Shown here one piece after another: positions 1-6,795 of a DNA stretch of 15,076 nucleotides. The notes beneath the pieces were generated by a model that had not been told where the DNA came from, did no database searches, and saw only the letters and a list, made by a program, of their open reading frames with translations. The stretch comes from Minisyncoccota bacterium (GTDB lineage Bacteria; Patescibacteriota; Microgenomatia; Levybacterales; UBA12049), in NCBI GenBank assembly GCA_025449795.1, contig JANWIQ010000026.1, positions 1-15,076 of the forward strand, written 5' to 3'. Each line of letters opens with the position of its first letter. The stretch's first letter is position 1. The position numbers and the translations under genes were made by a program.

Positions 1-5
1 AAACC

Positions 6-14
6 TGCTAAAAT
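6..14 (+). promoter_or_regulatory. Extended -10 promoter element before the first gene
   Basis: The nonamer TGCTAAAAT has the TGn extension plus a -10-like TAAAAT. The identical nonamer stands before recJ at 13554-13562. The -10 box ends 9 bases before a TTG at 24 and 18 bases before the ATG at 33. The -35 region lies outside the window. Confidence 0.45.
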
Positions 15-32
15 AACTTAAGATTGGAATTT

Positions 33-1001
33 ATGAAGAAAGTACTTATTACTGGAATTACAGGTTTTGCAGGAAGTTTTTTAGCAGAACACCTTCTTGC
101 TCTTGGTGAATACGAAATATCCGGAACATTCATTTCTGAGAAGAGTATTGAAAATGTTGCCCATATAAAAGATAAACTAGACTTAGTGCGTTTGAATCTA
201 ATGGAAGCTGACGCTGTAGAAAGTTTGGTGAGTAGTAAAAAACCAGATTATATCTATCATCTGGCTGCGCTTTCTGCTCCTGGGAAGAGTTTTGAGAATC
301 CATCAGAAGTAATTACAAATAACATTACAGCGGAAGTAAATATATTAGAAGCTGCAAGAAAAGAAAAGCTGCAAGGGAGAATCCTTATTACATCATCTGC
401 TGAAATTTATGGACTTGTATCACCAGAAAATCTGCCAATAGATGAAAACACTCCTTTTAATCCTACCAATCCATATGCTGTATCCAAACTAGCGCAAGAT
501 TATTTAGGACTACAGTATAGTCTTGCGTATGGTCTTGATATTATTCGTGCACGACCGTTTAATCACGTTGGTCCACGTCAAGCTCTTTCATTTGCTCTTT
601 CTGATTTTGCAAAAAGAATAGTTGCTATAGAAAAGGACATAACACCTCCTGTATTAAAGGTAGGAAATCTTGATGCAAAAAGAGACTTTACTGATGTACG
701 AGATATGGTGCGAGCATATGAATTGCTTATGGAAAAAGGGCAAAAAGGAGACGTATACAATATTGGATCGGGTATTGCTCATACCATGAAGGAAATTGTA
801 TCTCTCATGCAATCAATGGCAAAAGTATCTTTCACTCTTGAAGAAGATCCATCTCTTATGCGGCCAAGCGATAACCCCGAATTACGCTGTGACAATACAA
901 AAATGCATATGCTTACCGGATGGACTGCGGAAATTCCCTTAGAAAAGACAATTGAAGACATTTTGGAATACTGGAGAAATAGAGAAGATGTTAAGATATA
1001 A
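33..1001 (+). CDS. rmd: GDP-4-dehydro-6-deoxy-D-mannose reductase (NAD-dependent epimerase/dehydratase family)
   Basis: Extended short-chain dehydrogenase that would reduce the 4-keto group of GDP-4-keto-6-deoxy-mannose to give GDP-D-rhamnose in the cytoplasm. The N-terminus has the Rossmann nucleotide-binding pattern (GITGFAG, after MKKVLIT). The catalytic YxxxK reads YAVSK near residue 151. The stretches RPFNHVGPRQ and VGNLDAKRDFTDVRD are typical of the reductase branch rather than the dehydratase branch. Length (322 aa) fits the family. I chose the ATG at 33 because it gives the usual MKKVLITG start; an in-frame TTG at 24 would add three residues and sits 9 bases after the -10 box, so it cannot be excluded. 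The partner dehydratase lies convergently at 1213-2211. A 6-deoxy-4-keto sugar reductase with another sugar is possible. Confidence 0.85.
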   Translation: MKKVLITGITGFAGSFLAEHLLALGEYEISGTFISEKSIENVAHIKDKLDLVRLNLMEADAVESLVSSKKPDYIYHLAALSAPGKSFENPSEVITNNITAEVNILEAARKEKLQGRILITSSAEIYGLVSPENLPIDENTPFNPTNPYAVSKLAQDYLGLQYSLAYGLDIIRARPFNHVGPRQALSFALSDFAKRIVAIEKDITPPVLKVGNLDAKRDFTDVRDMVRAYELLMEKGQKGDVYNIGSGIAHTMKEIVSLMQSMAKVSFTLEEDPSLMRPSDNPELRCDNTKMHMLTGWTAEIPLEKTIEDILEYWRNREDVKI

Positions 1002-1212
1002 AGATATTAGGATAGTAAGTAAAATTGCTAAGGCAGACGGGAACCTTTTTCAAACTGATTTGGAATTTGCTTATATGATGACTTACTCGATAACAAAAGG
1101 AATATGGGTAAGCAAATTACACATAGTGAGGCTGCTTCCGAACGTCACGTTTGAAAATAGATGACCGGCGGACTGAGCAAAACGTAGAAAAACGAGGAGT
1201 ATAACTACTAAT
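1002..1212. other. Convergent intergenic spacer with a doubtful 58-codon ORF
   Basis: This stretch separates two convergent sugar genes. An ORF from the ATG at 988 to the TGA at 1164 (+ strand) overlaps the end of the reductase by 14 bases in another frame. Its 58-residue product has no motif I recognise. It could be a small gene, a decayed gene remnant or chance. I see no convincing rho-independent terminator for either neighbour here. Confidence 0.3.
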
Positions 1213-2211
1213 TTATTTAAATCTTTCCAAGTCTGCATCAACCATGAGTTTCATCAAATCTTCCAAGTATGTTTTTGGTTCCCATCCTAAGTCTCTTTTT
1301 GCCCTTCCATAATCTCCTTTTAACTCTTTAATTTCTGTTGGGCGAAGAAGCCGTTGATCTGTTATGACATGGTCTTCCCAATTAAGTCCAGCATGCTCAA
1401 ATGCAATTCTGCATGCATCTTTTACAGAGTAACTGGTATTGGTGCCGATAACATAATCCTGAGGAGTTGCATGCTGGAGCATAAGCCACATTGCCTCTAC
1501 ATACTCTTTTGCATATCCCCAGTCTCGCATGCTCTCCAAATCTCCCATGTAAAGCTTGCCGTCCCTTACTAAAGGCTCTCCAACTTCATTCAAAGGAGGA
1601 TTTTTTACATTATTTTTAATGCATGCAACACCTGCAGAAATTTTTCTCGTAACAAAGTGCAGACTTCGTCTTGGGCTCTCATGGTTAAAGAGAATTCCGC
1701 CACAAGCAAACATGCCAAAAGATTCACGATAGCATCTGGTCATCATATGTGCATATGCTTTTGCAATGCCATACGGATTATTGGCATCAAATGGCATTTC
1801 TTCAGTAACAGTGCCTGAGATATTCCCATAGATTTCTCTGCTTGTTGCCTGGTATATTTTTGCATCCGGTGCGTGGTGCTTTACTGCTTCCAATACTCGG
1901 ACAGGACCGAGTGCAGTAATTTCTCCGGTATAAAAAGGATGTGTCCAACTGTCTGCAGGAATGGATTGGGCAGCAATATTATATACTTCGTCTGGTTTGG
2001 TCTTTTTTACAGCATCGATAAGGCTTTCAATATCCAGAAGGTCTGCAGCAAGAATGTTGATTTTTCCATACAAATGGCTGATATTTTCGCGGGAATATTC
2101 TGTGGTATGACGAATGGTACCGGTAATTTCGTATCCTTTTTCAAGCAAAAATTCTGCCAAATAAGAGCCGTCTTGTGACGTTACTCCAACAATGAGTGCT
2201 TTTTTTGCCAT
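1213..2211 (-). CDS. gmd: GDP-mannose 4,6-dehydratase
   Basis: Converts GDP-mannose to GDP-4-keto-6-deoxy-mannose, the substrate of the reductase at 33-1001. Family-specific stretches are QDGSYLAEFLLEKGYE at the N-terminus, PDEVYNIAAQS, the YxxxK motif as YGIAK, GILFNHESPRRSLHFVTRKI, and MRDWGYAKEYVEAMWLMLQ. At 332 aa it is slightly short for the family. Three departures stand out. The Rossmann motif reads GVTSQDG where GITGQDG is usual, so the second glycine is serine. The active-site loop reads QATSREIYG where QASTSELYG is usual, placing Ser at the catalytic Thr position while keeping Glu. There is also an insertion of roughly 15 residues before the MGDLESMRDWG stretch. Transcription converges with the first gene. 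No Shine-Dalgarno sequence precedes the ATG; TATAGA lies three bases upstream. A GDP-heptose dehydratase is a less likely alternative. Confidence 0.87.
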   Translation of the reverse strand: MAKKALIVGVTSQDGSYLAEFLLEKGYEITGTIRHTTEYSRENISHLYGKINILAADLLDIESLIDAVKKTKPDEVYNIAAQSIPADSWTHPFYTGEITALGPVRVLEAVKHHAPDAKIYQATSREIYGNISGTVTEEMPFDANNPYGIAKAYAHMMTRCYRESFGMFACGGILFNHESPRRSLHFVTRKISAGVACIKNNVKNPPLNEVGEPLVRDGKLYMGDLESMRDWGYAKEYVEAMWLMLQHATPQDYVIGTNTSYSVKDACRIAFEHAGLNWEDHVITDQRLLRPTEIKELKGDYGRAKRDLGWEPKTYLEDLMKLMVDADLERFK

Positions 2212-2280
2212 AGTTCTATAACTTTACCATAGAAAATTGAGAAATTCTAGTAGGTTCTTCTTTCGGGGGTCTTTCATAAT

Positions 2281-2304
2281 ATAACAATTTAGCAATATAG
2301 CAAT
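2281..2304 (-). repeat. Three-unit tract of 8-base repeats (ATTGYTAW)
   Basis: Read on the minus strand, the units are ATTGCTAT, ATTGCTAA and ATTGTTAT. A matching tract in the opposite orientation lies at 4477-4500 (ATTGTTAT, ATTGTTAA, ATTACTAC). The tract covers the region where the -35 element of the downstream decarboxylase gene would lie. Confidence 0.6.
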
Positions 2305-2320
2305 TGAACATTTTTTTCTG

Positions 2321-2326
2321 TACAAT
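2321..2326 (+). promoter_or_regulatory. -10 box of the decarboxylase-glycosyltransferase operon
   Basis: TACAAT differs from TATAAT at one base and lies 8 bases before the ATG at 2335, so the transcript would begin almost at the start codon. The expected -35 position (about 2298-2303, TAGCAA) is weak. Confidence 0.45.
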
Positions 2327-2334
2327 AGCCATAT

Positions 2335-3315
2335 ATGCCAACAGTACTTGTCGCCGGAGGGTCAGGATTTATTGGGTCTTTTTTATGTAAAGAATTACTT
2401 GCAAGAGAATATAGCGTTATTTGTGTAGACAATTTTCTCACCAGCAGTAAAGAAAATATTGCAGAGCTACTAACCAATCCGAGGTTTGTATTTATCGAAC
2501 ACGATATCACAAAAGAAATATCCAATAGTGAATATCCAATAACAGATATCCAATACGTCTTCCATCTTGCTTCTCCTGCATCCCCCAATGACAAAAGTCC
2601 CAGAAGCTATATTGCCTATCCTATTGAAACGCTCCAAGCAAATTCACAAGGGACGAAAAATTTACTCGACCTTTCCCTAAAAACAAAAGCACGATTTTTG
2701 TATGCATCAACATCGGAAGTCTATGGAGATCCACAGATGAGTCCACAACAAGAATCCTACTGGGGAAATGTCAATCCCAATGGCGTCCGCTCTGTCTACG
2801 ATGAAGGAAAACGTTTTGGGGAAGCGATGACACAGGCATATCACCGAAAATTTGGAGTAGATACACGCATAGCGAGAATTTTTAATACCTACGGTCCTGC
2901 AATGCAGGTAGATGATGGGAGAGTTGTGTCAAATTTTATTACAGAAGCGCTAAAGAATGAACCGCTCAGTGTGTATGGCGATGGAAGCCAAACAAGAAGT
3001 TTTTGCTATGTTTCAGACTTGGTAGAGGGTTTATTGTCATTTATGTTTGGTGAGGGATTGCAAGGGGAAGTCATCAATCTAGGCAATCCAAATGAAAAAA
3101 CGATTCTTGCATTTGCACAAGAAATAAAAGAGCTTACCCATTCGTCCTCTGAAATAATTTATCAACCATTGCCATCGGACGATCCTAAGAAGAGAAATCC
3201 CGATATAACCAAAGCAAAACAATTGCTAAAATGGGAACCAAAGGTTACACTAGAGGAGGGGTTGCGAAAAACCATAGCATATTTTAAAACAAAAGTATCG
3301 TACGTATCACTATGA
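2335..3315 (+). CDS. UDP-glucuronate decarboxylase (UDP-xylose synthase family)
   Basis: NAD-dependent short-chain dehydrogenase that oxidises UDP-glucuronate at C4, loses CO2 and re-reduces to UDP-xylose. It begins with the Rossmann pattern GGSGFIG (residues 8-14). Family signatures follow: HLASPASP, YIAYPIETLQ, ASTSEVYGDP, QESYWGNVNPNG, YDEGKRFGE (the YxxxK catalytic pair is YDEGK), RIARIFNTYGP, DGRVVSNFI, SVYGDGSQTRSFCYVSDLV and INLGNPNEKTIL. These follow UDP-xylose synthases almost position by position. Length (326 aa) is normal. The stop overlaps the start of the next gene by ATGA at 3312-3315, which implies translational coupling. The last residues after AYFKTK are a non-conserved tail. 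A related dehydratase activity is possible but less likely given the WGNVNP and RSFCYVSDLV blocks. Confidence 0.88.
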   Translation: MPTVLVAGGSGFIGSFLCKELLAREYSVICVDNFLTSSKENIAELLTNPRFVFIEHDITKEISNSEYPITDIQYVFHLASPASPNDKSPRSYIAYPIETLQANSQGTKNLLDLSLKTKARFLYASTSEVYGDPQMSPQQESYWGNVNPNGVRSVYDEGKRFGEAMTQAYHRKFGVDTRIARIFNTYGPAMQVDDGRVVSNFITEALKNEPLSVYGDGSQTRSFCYVSDLVEGLLSFMFGEGLQGEVINLGNPNEKTILAFAQEIKELTHSSSEIIYQPLPSDDPKKRNPDITKAKQLLKWEPKVTLEEGLRKTIAYFKTKVSYVSL

Positions 3316-4475
3316 AAATATTTGTTGTTCCTGCTACATATAACGAAAAAGACAATATAGAAAAATTTATTACTACCCTCGAAGAAGCAGTTTTCCCCAA
3401 AATAAAAGATCACGACATGCATATTCTAGTGGCAGATGATAATTCTCCCGATGGGACAGGAGATATTGTGAAGGCACTCATGAAGAAATATAAAAATCTT
3501 GGTATCAATCAAGGACCTAAAAAAGGTCTTGGCGCTGCATATATTCGTACGATGGGGTATGCAATAGACAAGCTAGGTGCAGATGTGGTCATAAGTGTTG
3601 ATGCAGATTTTCAGCATGATCTACAAAAAATTCCTGATTTTGTTGCGATGATTGGGAAAGGATACGACGTCGTAATAGGCACCCGTTATAGTGGAGGAGG
3701 TTCTATTCCTGAAAATTGGCCCCCCCAGAGAAAAGCATTTTCAATTGTTGCGAATATTTTCGTTCGGACTGTTTTTATGAAATTTGCTATCCATGACTGG
3801 ACAGGCGGATATAGGGCTATTAGAAAAGAAGTTTTCTTAAAAGAAAGATCCGAAATGTCAGAATATAATGGGTATATATTTCAAATTGCATTTTTGCACA
3901 AAGCGGTTCGGGATGGATTTAAAATTGGGGAAGTTCCTTTCCATTTTGGCGACAGGACGTTGGGAAATTCAAAAATTGCTCCTCTTAGCTACATCATCAA
4001 TGTGGTTACCTTTGTCATTGCGACACGAATAAAAGAATTACTTTTTGGTTCTTTTGGAAAATTCTTGGTTGTTGGAGGATTGGGATTTGTTGTGAATTTT
4101 ATTGTGCTGAAGGTATTGCATGATTCATCGAAATGGGATCCTTTTTGGGCCAATCTTGTTGGTGCAGGTATTGCAATATTCTCCAATTATAATTTTAATA
4201 ATTTGTGGACATTCAAAGACCAAAAAATTTCCGGTTTTGGGACATATATATGGAAGATGGTGCAATTTTATGCAACGAGTGCTTTTGGGGTAATTTTTAT
4301 TCAATCCGGTACAATATTTATTGGAGACAAGCTGATTGGTCCTGATATTCTTCTTCACGTAGGACCGCTTCATGTACGGTATTATCTTTTGTATTTTGTC
4401 CTTGGGACGGGTCTGTTGCTTATTTGGAATTTTTTTATCTACAGTAAATTTATTTGGAAAAAAACCACGAAATAA
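3312..4475 (+). CDS. Polyprenyl-phosphate glycosyltransferase (GT2, DPM1-like) fused to a GtrA membrane domain
   Basis: Residues 1 to about 235 are a GT-A fold glycosyltransferase of family 2, like dolichol-phosphate mannosyltransferase. They show PATYNEKDNI at the N-terminus, the ADDNSPDGTGDI nucleotide-binding stretch, and VDADFQHD carrying the DxD metal site. TRYSGGGSIPENWP and DWTGGYRAIRKEV are typical of the DPM1 branch. Residues from about 245 to the end are a GtrA domain with about four hydrophobic segments, beginning GKFLVVGGLGFVVNFIVL and ending near NFFIYSKFIWK. The enzyme would load a sugar from a nucleotide donor onto a lipid phosphate; the GtrA part likely anchors it or helps move the lipid-linked sugar across the membrane. 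It starts inside the stop of the decarboxylase gene and is followed 24 bases later by a GT-C transferase. The sugar cannot be read from sequence. Confidence 0.87.
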   Translation: MKIFVVPATYNEKDNIEKFITTLEEAVFPKIKDHDMHILVADDNSPDGTGDIVKALMKKYKNLGINQGPKKGLGAAYIRTMGYAIDKLGADVVISVDADFQHDLQKIPDFVAMIGKGYDVVIGTRYSGGGSIPENWPPQRKAFSIVANIFVRTVFMKFAIHDWTGGYRAIRKEVFLKERSEMSEYNGYIFQIAFLHKAVRDGFKIGEVPFHFGDRTLGNSKIAPLSYIINVVTFVIATRIKELLFGSFGKFLVVGGLGFVVNFIVLKVLHDSSKWDPFWANLVGAGIAIFSNYNFNNLWTFKDQKISGFGTYIWKMVQFYATSAFGVIFIQSGTIFIGDKLIGPDILLHVGPLHVRYYLLYFVLGTGLLLIWNFFIYSKFIWKKTTK

Positions 4476-4476
4476 A

Positions 4477-4500
4477 TTGTTATATTGTTAAATTACTACA
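4477..4500 (+). repeat. Three-unit tract of 8-base repeats (ATTGYTAW), inverted relative to 2281-2304
   Basis: The units ATTGTTAT, ATTGTTAA and ATTACTAC fill the whole 24-base gap between the GT2 and GT-C genes. The last base is the A of the next start codon. Together with 2281-2304 the tract brackets the decarboxylase-GT2 pair in inverted orientation. Confidence 0.6.
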
Positions 4501-6077
4501 TGGTTAAAAAACTATTCAGCCTAAGAAAATTTTTACTTCTTATTATCCTTGCCGCTGCTGCTTTCATGCGATTGTACAAAATCGCAGACTATCTGACTTT
4601 TTTGGGAGATGAAGGACGGGATGTATTGGTTGTCTATAATATCCTCCATGGACATTTTACACTTTTGGGTCCTACCGCATCGGTCGGAGGATTTTTCCTC
4701 GGACCGATTTACTACTATTTTATGGCGCCATTTTTATGGCTTTTTCAGTATAGTCCGATTGGACCTGCCGTGATGATTGCACTGGCGGGAGTGGGGACTG
4801 TTTGGTTGGTATACGCTGTGGGGAGTAAGTTTTTTGACACAACAGCGGGAATAATTGCAGCGTTATTATTTGCACTCAATCCTTTGGTTATTTTATACTC
4901 CCGATCTTCTTGGAATCCCAACCTTATGCCGCTTACCACCCTACTTATGCTTTTCGCGTTGTATAGCGCAGTCAAAAAAAATTCATGGAAACTATTTCTC
5001 CTCACCGGATTTCTCTATGGTATCGCAATGCAGCTCCATTATATTGAAGTATTTATTGGGCCCACAATGGTACTCTACATGCTCTGCGCATGGGTATTTT
5101 CCCCTCAAGAAATAGCTTTGGCAAAAAAAGGTATACAACTCGTCAGGCAGTACGTATTAGTATTTATTGGCTTTCTTGTTGGGTGGTCACCGTTTCTTAT
5201 TTTTGAGGCGCGTCATGGATATAACAATCTTCGCGCAATTTTTAATTTTGTTTTTCATGCAGATACCACAGGCAATGGCGTTGGTATAGAAGTAAATTTT
5301 TTCTCGCATGTAGCAGATATTTTCTATCGTATTTTTGGAAGACTTATTTTGTTTACTCCAACACCTGATGTTGCTTCTTCATACACGTCCTTAGAGTTGC
5401 AGCTGTGGAGTATCTTCACCTGGGTGGTAGGACTGGGAAGCGTAGGGTTTCTTATCGCGCTTATAGCAAAAACTTTTCGCAGCAGAGACAAATTTCTGCA
5501 ATATAGTTTACTTTTCTTTTGGCTTTTTATCGGTGTGATACTTTTTGGTTTTTACAAAAAAAATATTTATGATTATTATTTTGAATTTCTTTTCCCATTG
5601 CCATTTTTACTTTTTGGAGGATTCGCGTCACTGCTTCTTAGAAGAAACTTACTGGTAAAGAGCATTGTGGTTGTGGCAATTGGTATAATTTTGGCAATAA
5701 ACCTTGAAGGGGTTCCATTCCGTTATCCGGGTAATAGGCAATTACAGCAAACCGAAATAATTTCCCAATTTGTTTTGGATAAAGCAAATAACCAACCATT
5801 TAATTTTGCCTTGATAACTGCTGGTAATTCCGACCAAGCCTACCGATATTTTTTTACTGTATGGGGACATGCACCGGTAACCATTCAATATACGGGAGTT
5901 GACCCAAAACGTACTTCAGTAACTGGGCAATTGCTTGTTGTTTGTGAGCAGATTCCCTGCCAACCTTTGGGAAATTCTTTATGGGAAATTGCAGGATTTG
6001 GCAGAGCAGAAGTAGTTGGGTACTGGCCAGTATCGGTTGTTGAGGTCTACAAACTTGCTCACTATAACGGAAAGTAA
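4500..6077 (+). CDS. GT-C family membrane glycosyltransferase (PMT/ArnT-like, GT39/GT83 type)
   Basis: Integral membrane protein of 525 aa with about ten or more hydrophobic segments, starting with a membrane helix near residues 12-25. The first extracytoplasmic loop holds GDEGRD (residues 36-41), the acidic motif of GT-C enzymes that use a polyprenyl-phosphate sugar donor. Further markers are GGFFLGPIYYYFMAPFLW and ILYSRSSWNPNLMPL, which are common in bacterial PMT-2 type proteins. The C-terminal ~110 residues look soluble and extracytoplasmic; they contain two close cysteines (VVCEQIPCQ) that could form a disulfide. It would move a sugar from the lipid donor made by the preceding GT2 enzyme to a glycan, lipid or protein outside the membrane. 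I chose the ATG at 4500 over an upstream TTG at 4485 that lies inside the repeat tract. Acceptor and sugar are unknown. Confidence 0.82.
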   Translation: MVKKLFSLRKFLLLIILAAAAFMRLYKIADYLTFLGDEGRDVLVVYNILHGHFTLLGPTASVGGFFLGPIYYYFMAPFLWLFQYSPIGPAVMIALAGVGTVWLVYAVGSKFFDTTAGIIAALLFALNPLVILYSRSSWNPNLMPLTTLLMLFALYSAVKKNSWKLFLLTGFLYGIAMQLHYIEVFIGPTMVLYMLCAWVFSPQEIALAKKGIQLVRQYVLVFIGFLVGWSPFLIFEARHGYNNLRAIFNFVFHADTTGNGVGIEVNFFSHVADIFYRIFGRLILFTPTPDVASSYTSLELQLWSIFTWVVGLGSVGFLIALIAKTFRSRDKFLQYSLLFFWLFIGVILFGFYKKNIYDYYFEFLFPLPFLLFGGFASLLLRRNLLVKSIVVVAIGIILAINLEGVPFRYPGNRQLQQTEIISQFVLDKANNQPFNFALITAGNSDQAYRYFFTVWGHAPVTIQYTGVDPKRTSVTGQLLVVCEQIPCQPLGNSLWEIAGFGRAEVVGYWPVSVVEVYKLAHYNGK

Positions 6078-6100
6078 ATTTTTTCTGTAAATTTTCCACC

Positions 6101-6135
6101 AAAAAACCCCGAGCCAAAATGCTGAGGGGTTTTTT
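6101..6135. terminator. Bidirectional rho-independent terminator
   Basis: AAAAAACCCC at 6101-6110 and GGGGTTTTTT at 6126-6135 form the outer stem. AGC at 6112-6114 pairs with GCT at 6121-6123 inside, with a small internal loop. The T run follows the stem on both strands, so it can end the GT-C transcript (+) and the zinc-ribbon gene transcript (-). Confidence 0.85.
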
Positions 6136-6152
6136 GTTCCAAATTAAGAAAA

Positions 6153-6293
6153 TTAAGCTCCGATTTTAAACATTCCTGTTCCACAAACTGGACACTTTCC
6201 TTTCTTAGCTTTTTTGCCGTTTTTCATAACGACGTCTTCAGCGTTATCTACTTCGCGCTTTGCTCGGCATTTTACGCAATACATTGATGTCAT
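6153..6293 (-). CDS. Small zinc-ribbon protein (DUF5679-like)
   Basis: A 46-residue ORF, small and easily missed. The sequence has two CxxC knuckles: YCVKC near residues 5-9 and CPVCG near residues 34-38. Between them lies a lysine-rich segment with the VVMKNGKKAKKG pattern, and the protein ends GTGMFKIGA. This arrangement matches the single-zinc-ribbon DUF5679 family, which has no assigned function; nucleic-acid binding would be a guess. It is the only gene here with a strong Shine-Dalgarno-like sequence: GGGGTGA-type bases at 6303-6311 (minus strand), about 9 bases from the ATG, suggesting high expression. Its end faces the bidirectional terminator. The neighbouring gene upstream on the same strand stops at 6419, so the two may share a transcript. 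Confidence 0.82.
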   Translation of the reverse strand: MTSMYCVKCRAKREVDNAEDVVMKNGKKAKKGKCPVCGTGMFKIGA

Positions 6294-6302
6294 AATAAGT
6301 AG

Positions 6303-6351
6303 TCACCCCCCTTCGCCATCCAAAACTTTAGTGAAGGATGGTTTCACTCTT
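6303..6351 (-). promoter_or_regulatory. Leader of the zinc-ribbon gene with competing hairpins next to the ribosome binding site
   Basis: On the plus strand CCATCC (6316-6321) can pair with GGATGG (6336-6341), and CCTTC (6310-6314) with GAAGG (6333-6337). A different stem joins AGTGAA (6330-6335) to TTCACT (6343-6348). These pairings exclude one another. In the minus-strand transcript the GAAGG side touches the G-rich ribosome binding site. Regulation is inferred only. Confidence 0.35.
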
Positions 6352-6369
6352 TAGTTTTTCTCACTATTT

Positions 6370-6404
6370 GCCTGTTTAAAGTGCAGGCTTCGGGGGCATG
6401 CCCC
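6370..6404. other. Two adjacent inverted repeats in a 125-base spacer
   Basis: GCCTG (6370-6374) and CAGGC (6384-6388) form one stem. GGGGCATGCCCC (6393-6404) is a perfect 12-base palindrome. Neither is followed by a clear T run on either strand, so an intrinsic terminator is not supported. They lie between two minus-strand genes and could be a processing or protein-binding site. Confidence 0.4.
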
Positions 6405-6418
6405 GTTATTGTATTGTG

Positions 6419-6733
6419 TCAGTATCTTGATACTAATGGTACCACAAGCACATTCGTTTGCAAGAGGACTGAGAGAGTAATAAGCGAAATAAAAATAACA
6501 GACGAAACGATGAGTGTTTTCCGCAAGTCGTGCCGTAGAGAATATGCTGTGACCATTTTTACTTTTTTTCCCAAGGAAAATGTATAAGAAAATGTCGATT
6601 GCGCAGACGGAGAGGAAGCAACTGCTGCTTCTTCTGTTGGTATTGAGACCGATGAGTGAATTTCCTGAAATTCTTTTAGACGACGAAGTTCGGCTTGCTT
6701 TTTTTGTCTAAGGGTTTTTTTCTTCTTCCCCAT
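6419..6733 (-). CDS. Small tail-anchored membrane protein of unknown function
   Basis: A 104-residue protein I cannot assign to a family. Residues 2-22 are very basic (GKKKKTLRQKKQAELRRLK) and probably face the cytoplasm. Residues 27-50 are rich in Ser, Ala and Pro and look disordered. Residues 73-91 form a single hydrophobic helix, followed by a short tail. A good promoter with TTGACA and TGTAAT precedes it, which supports it being a real gene. It is divergent from the DUF4446 gene across a 62-base region with nested inverted repeats. The stop is TGA. The basic N-terminus could bind nucleic acid or anionic lipid; this is a guess. Confidence 0.6.
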   Translation of the reverse strand: MGKKKKTLRQKKQAELRRLKEFQEIHSSVSIPTEEAAVASSPSAQSTFSYTFSLGKKVKMVTAYSLRHDLRKTLIVSSVIFISLITLSVLLQTNVLVVPLVSRY

Positions 6734-6738
6734 GGTTA

Positions 6739-6785
6739 AGCCTGAGATTACACTATTGACACTCAGGCTGTCAAGAGGCTAAGAT
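6739..6785. promoter_or_regulatory. Divergent overlapping promoters with nested inverted repeats
   Basis: Plus strand: TTGACA (6756-6761), an 18-base spacer, then TAAGAT (6780-6785), 10 bases before the ATG at 6796. Minus strand: TTGACA (6774-6769), a 16-base spacer, then TGTAAT (6752-6747), 13 bases before the ATG at 6733. The two -35 boxes form an inverted repeat. A second perfect 8-base inverted repeat, AGCCTGAG (6739-6746) and CTCAGGCT (6762-6769), overlaps it, as an operator would. Confidence 0.6.
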
Positions 6786-6795
6786 TAATTATACT

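Noticed and set aside
952..1164. A 70-codon plus-strand ORF at the end of the reductase gene
   Set aside because: Its first part is out-of-frame reductase sequence from a TTG; only the part from the ATG at 988 could be a gene, and it shows no recognisable motif.
6370..6404. Rho-independent terminator at the two inverted repeats
   Set aside because: Neither stem is followed by a T run on either strand.
6381..6587. A 68-codon plus-strand ORF across the palindrome at 6393-6404
   Set aside because: It overlaps the antisense of the small tail-anchored protein gene, which has a better promoter and a coherent membrane-helix design.
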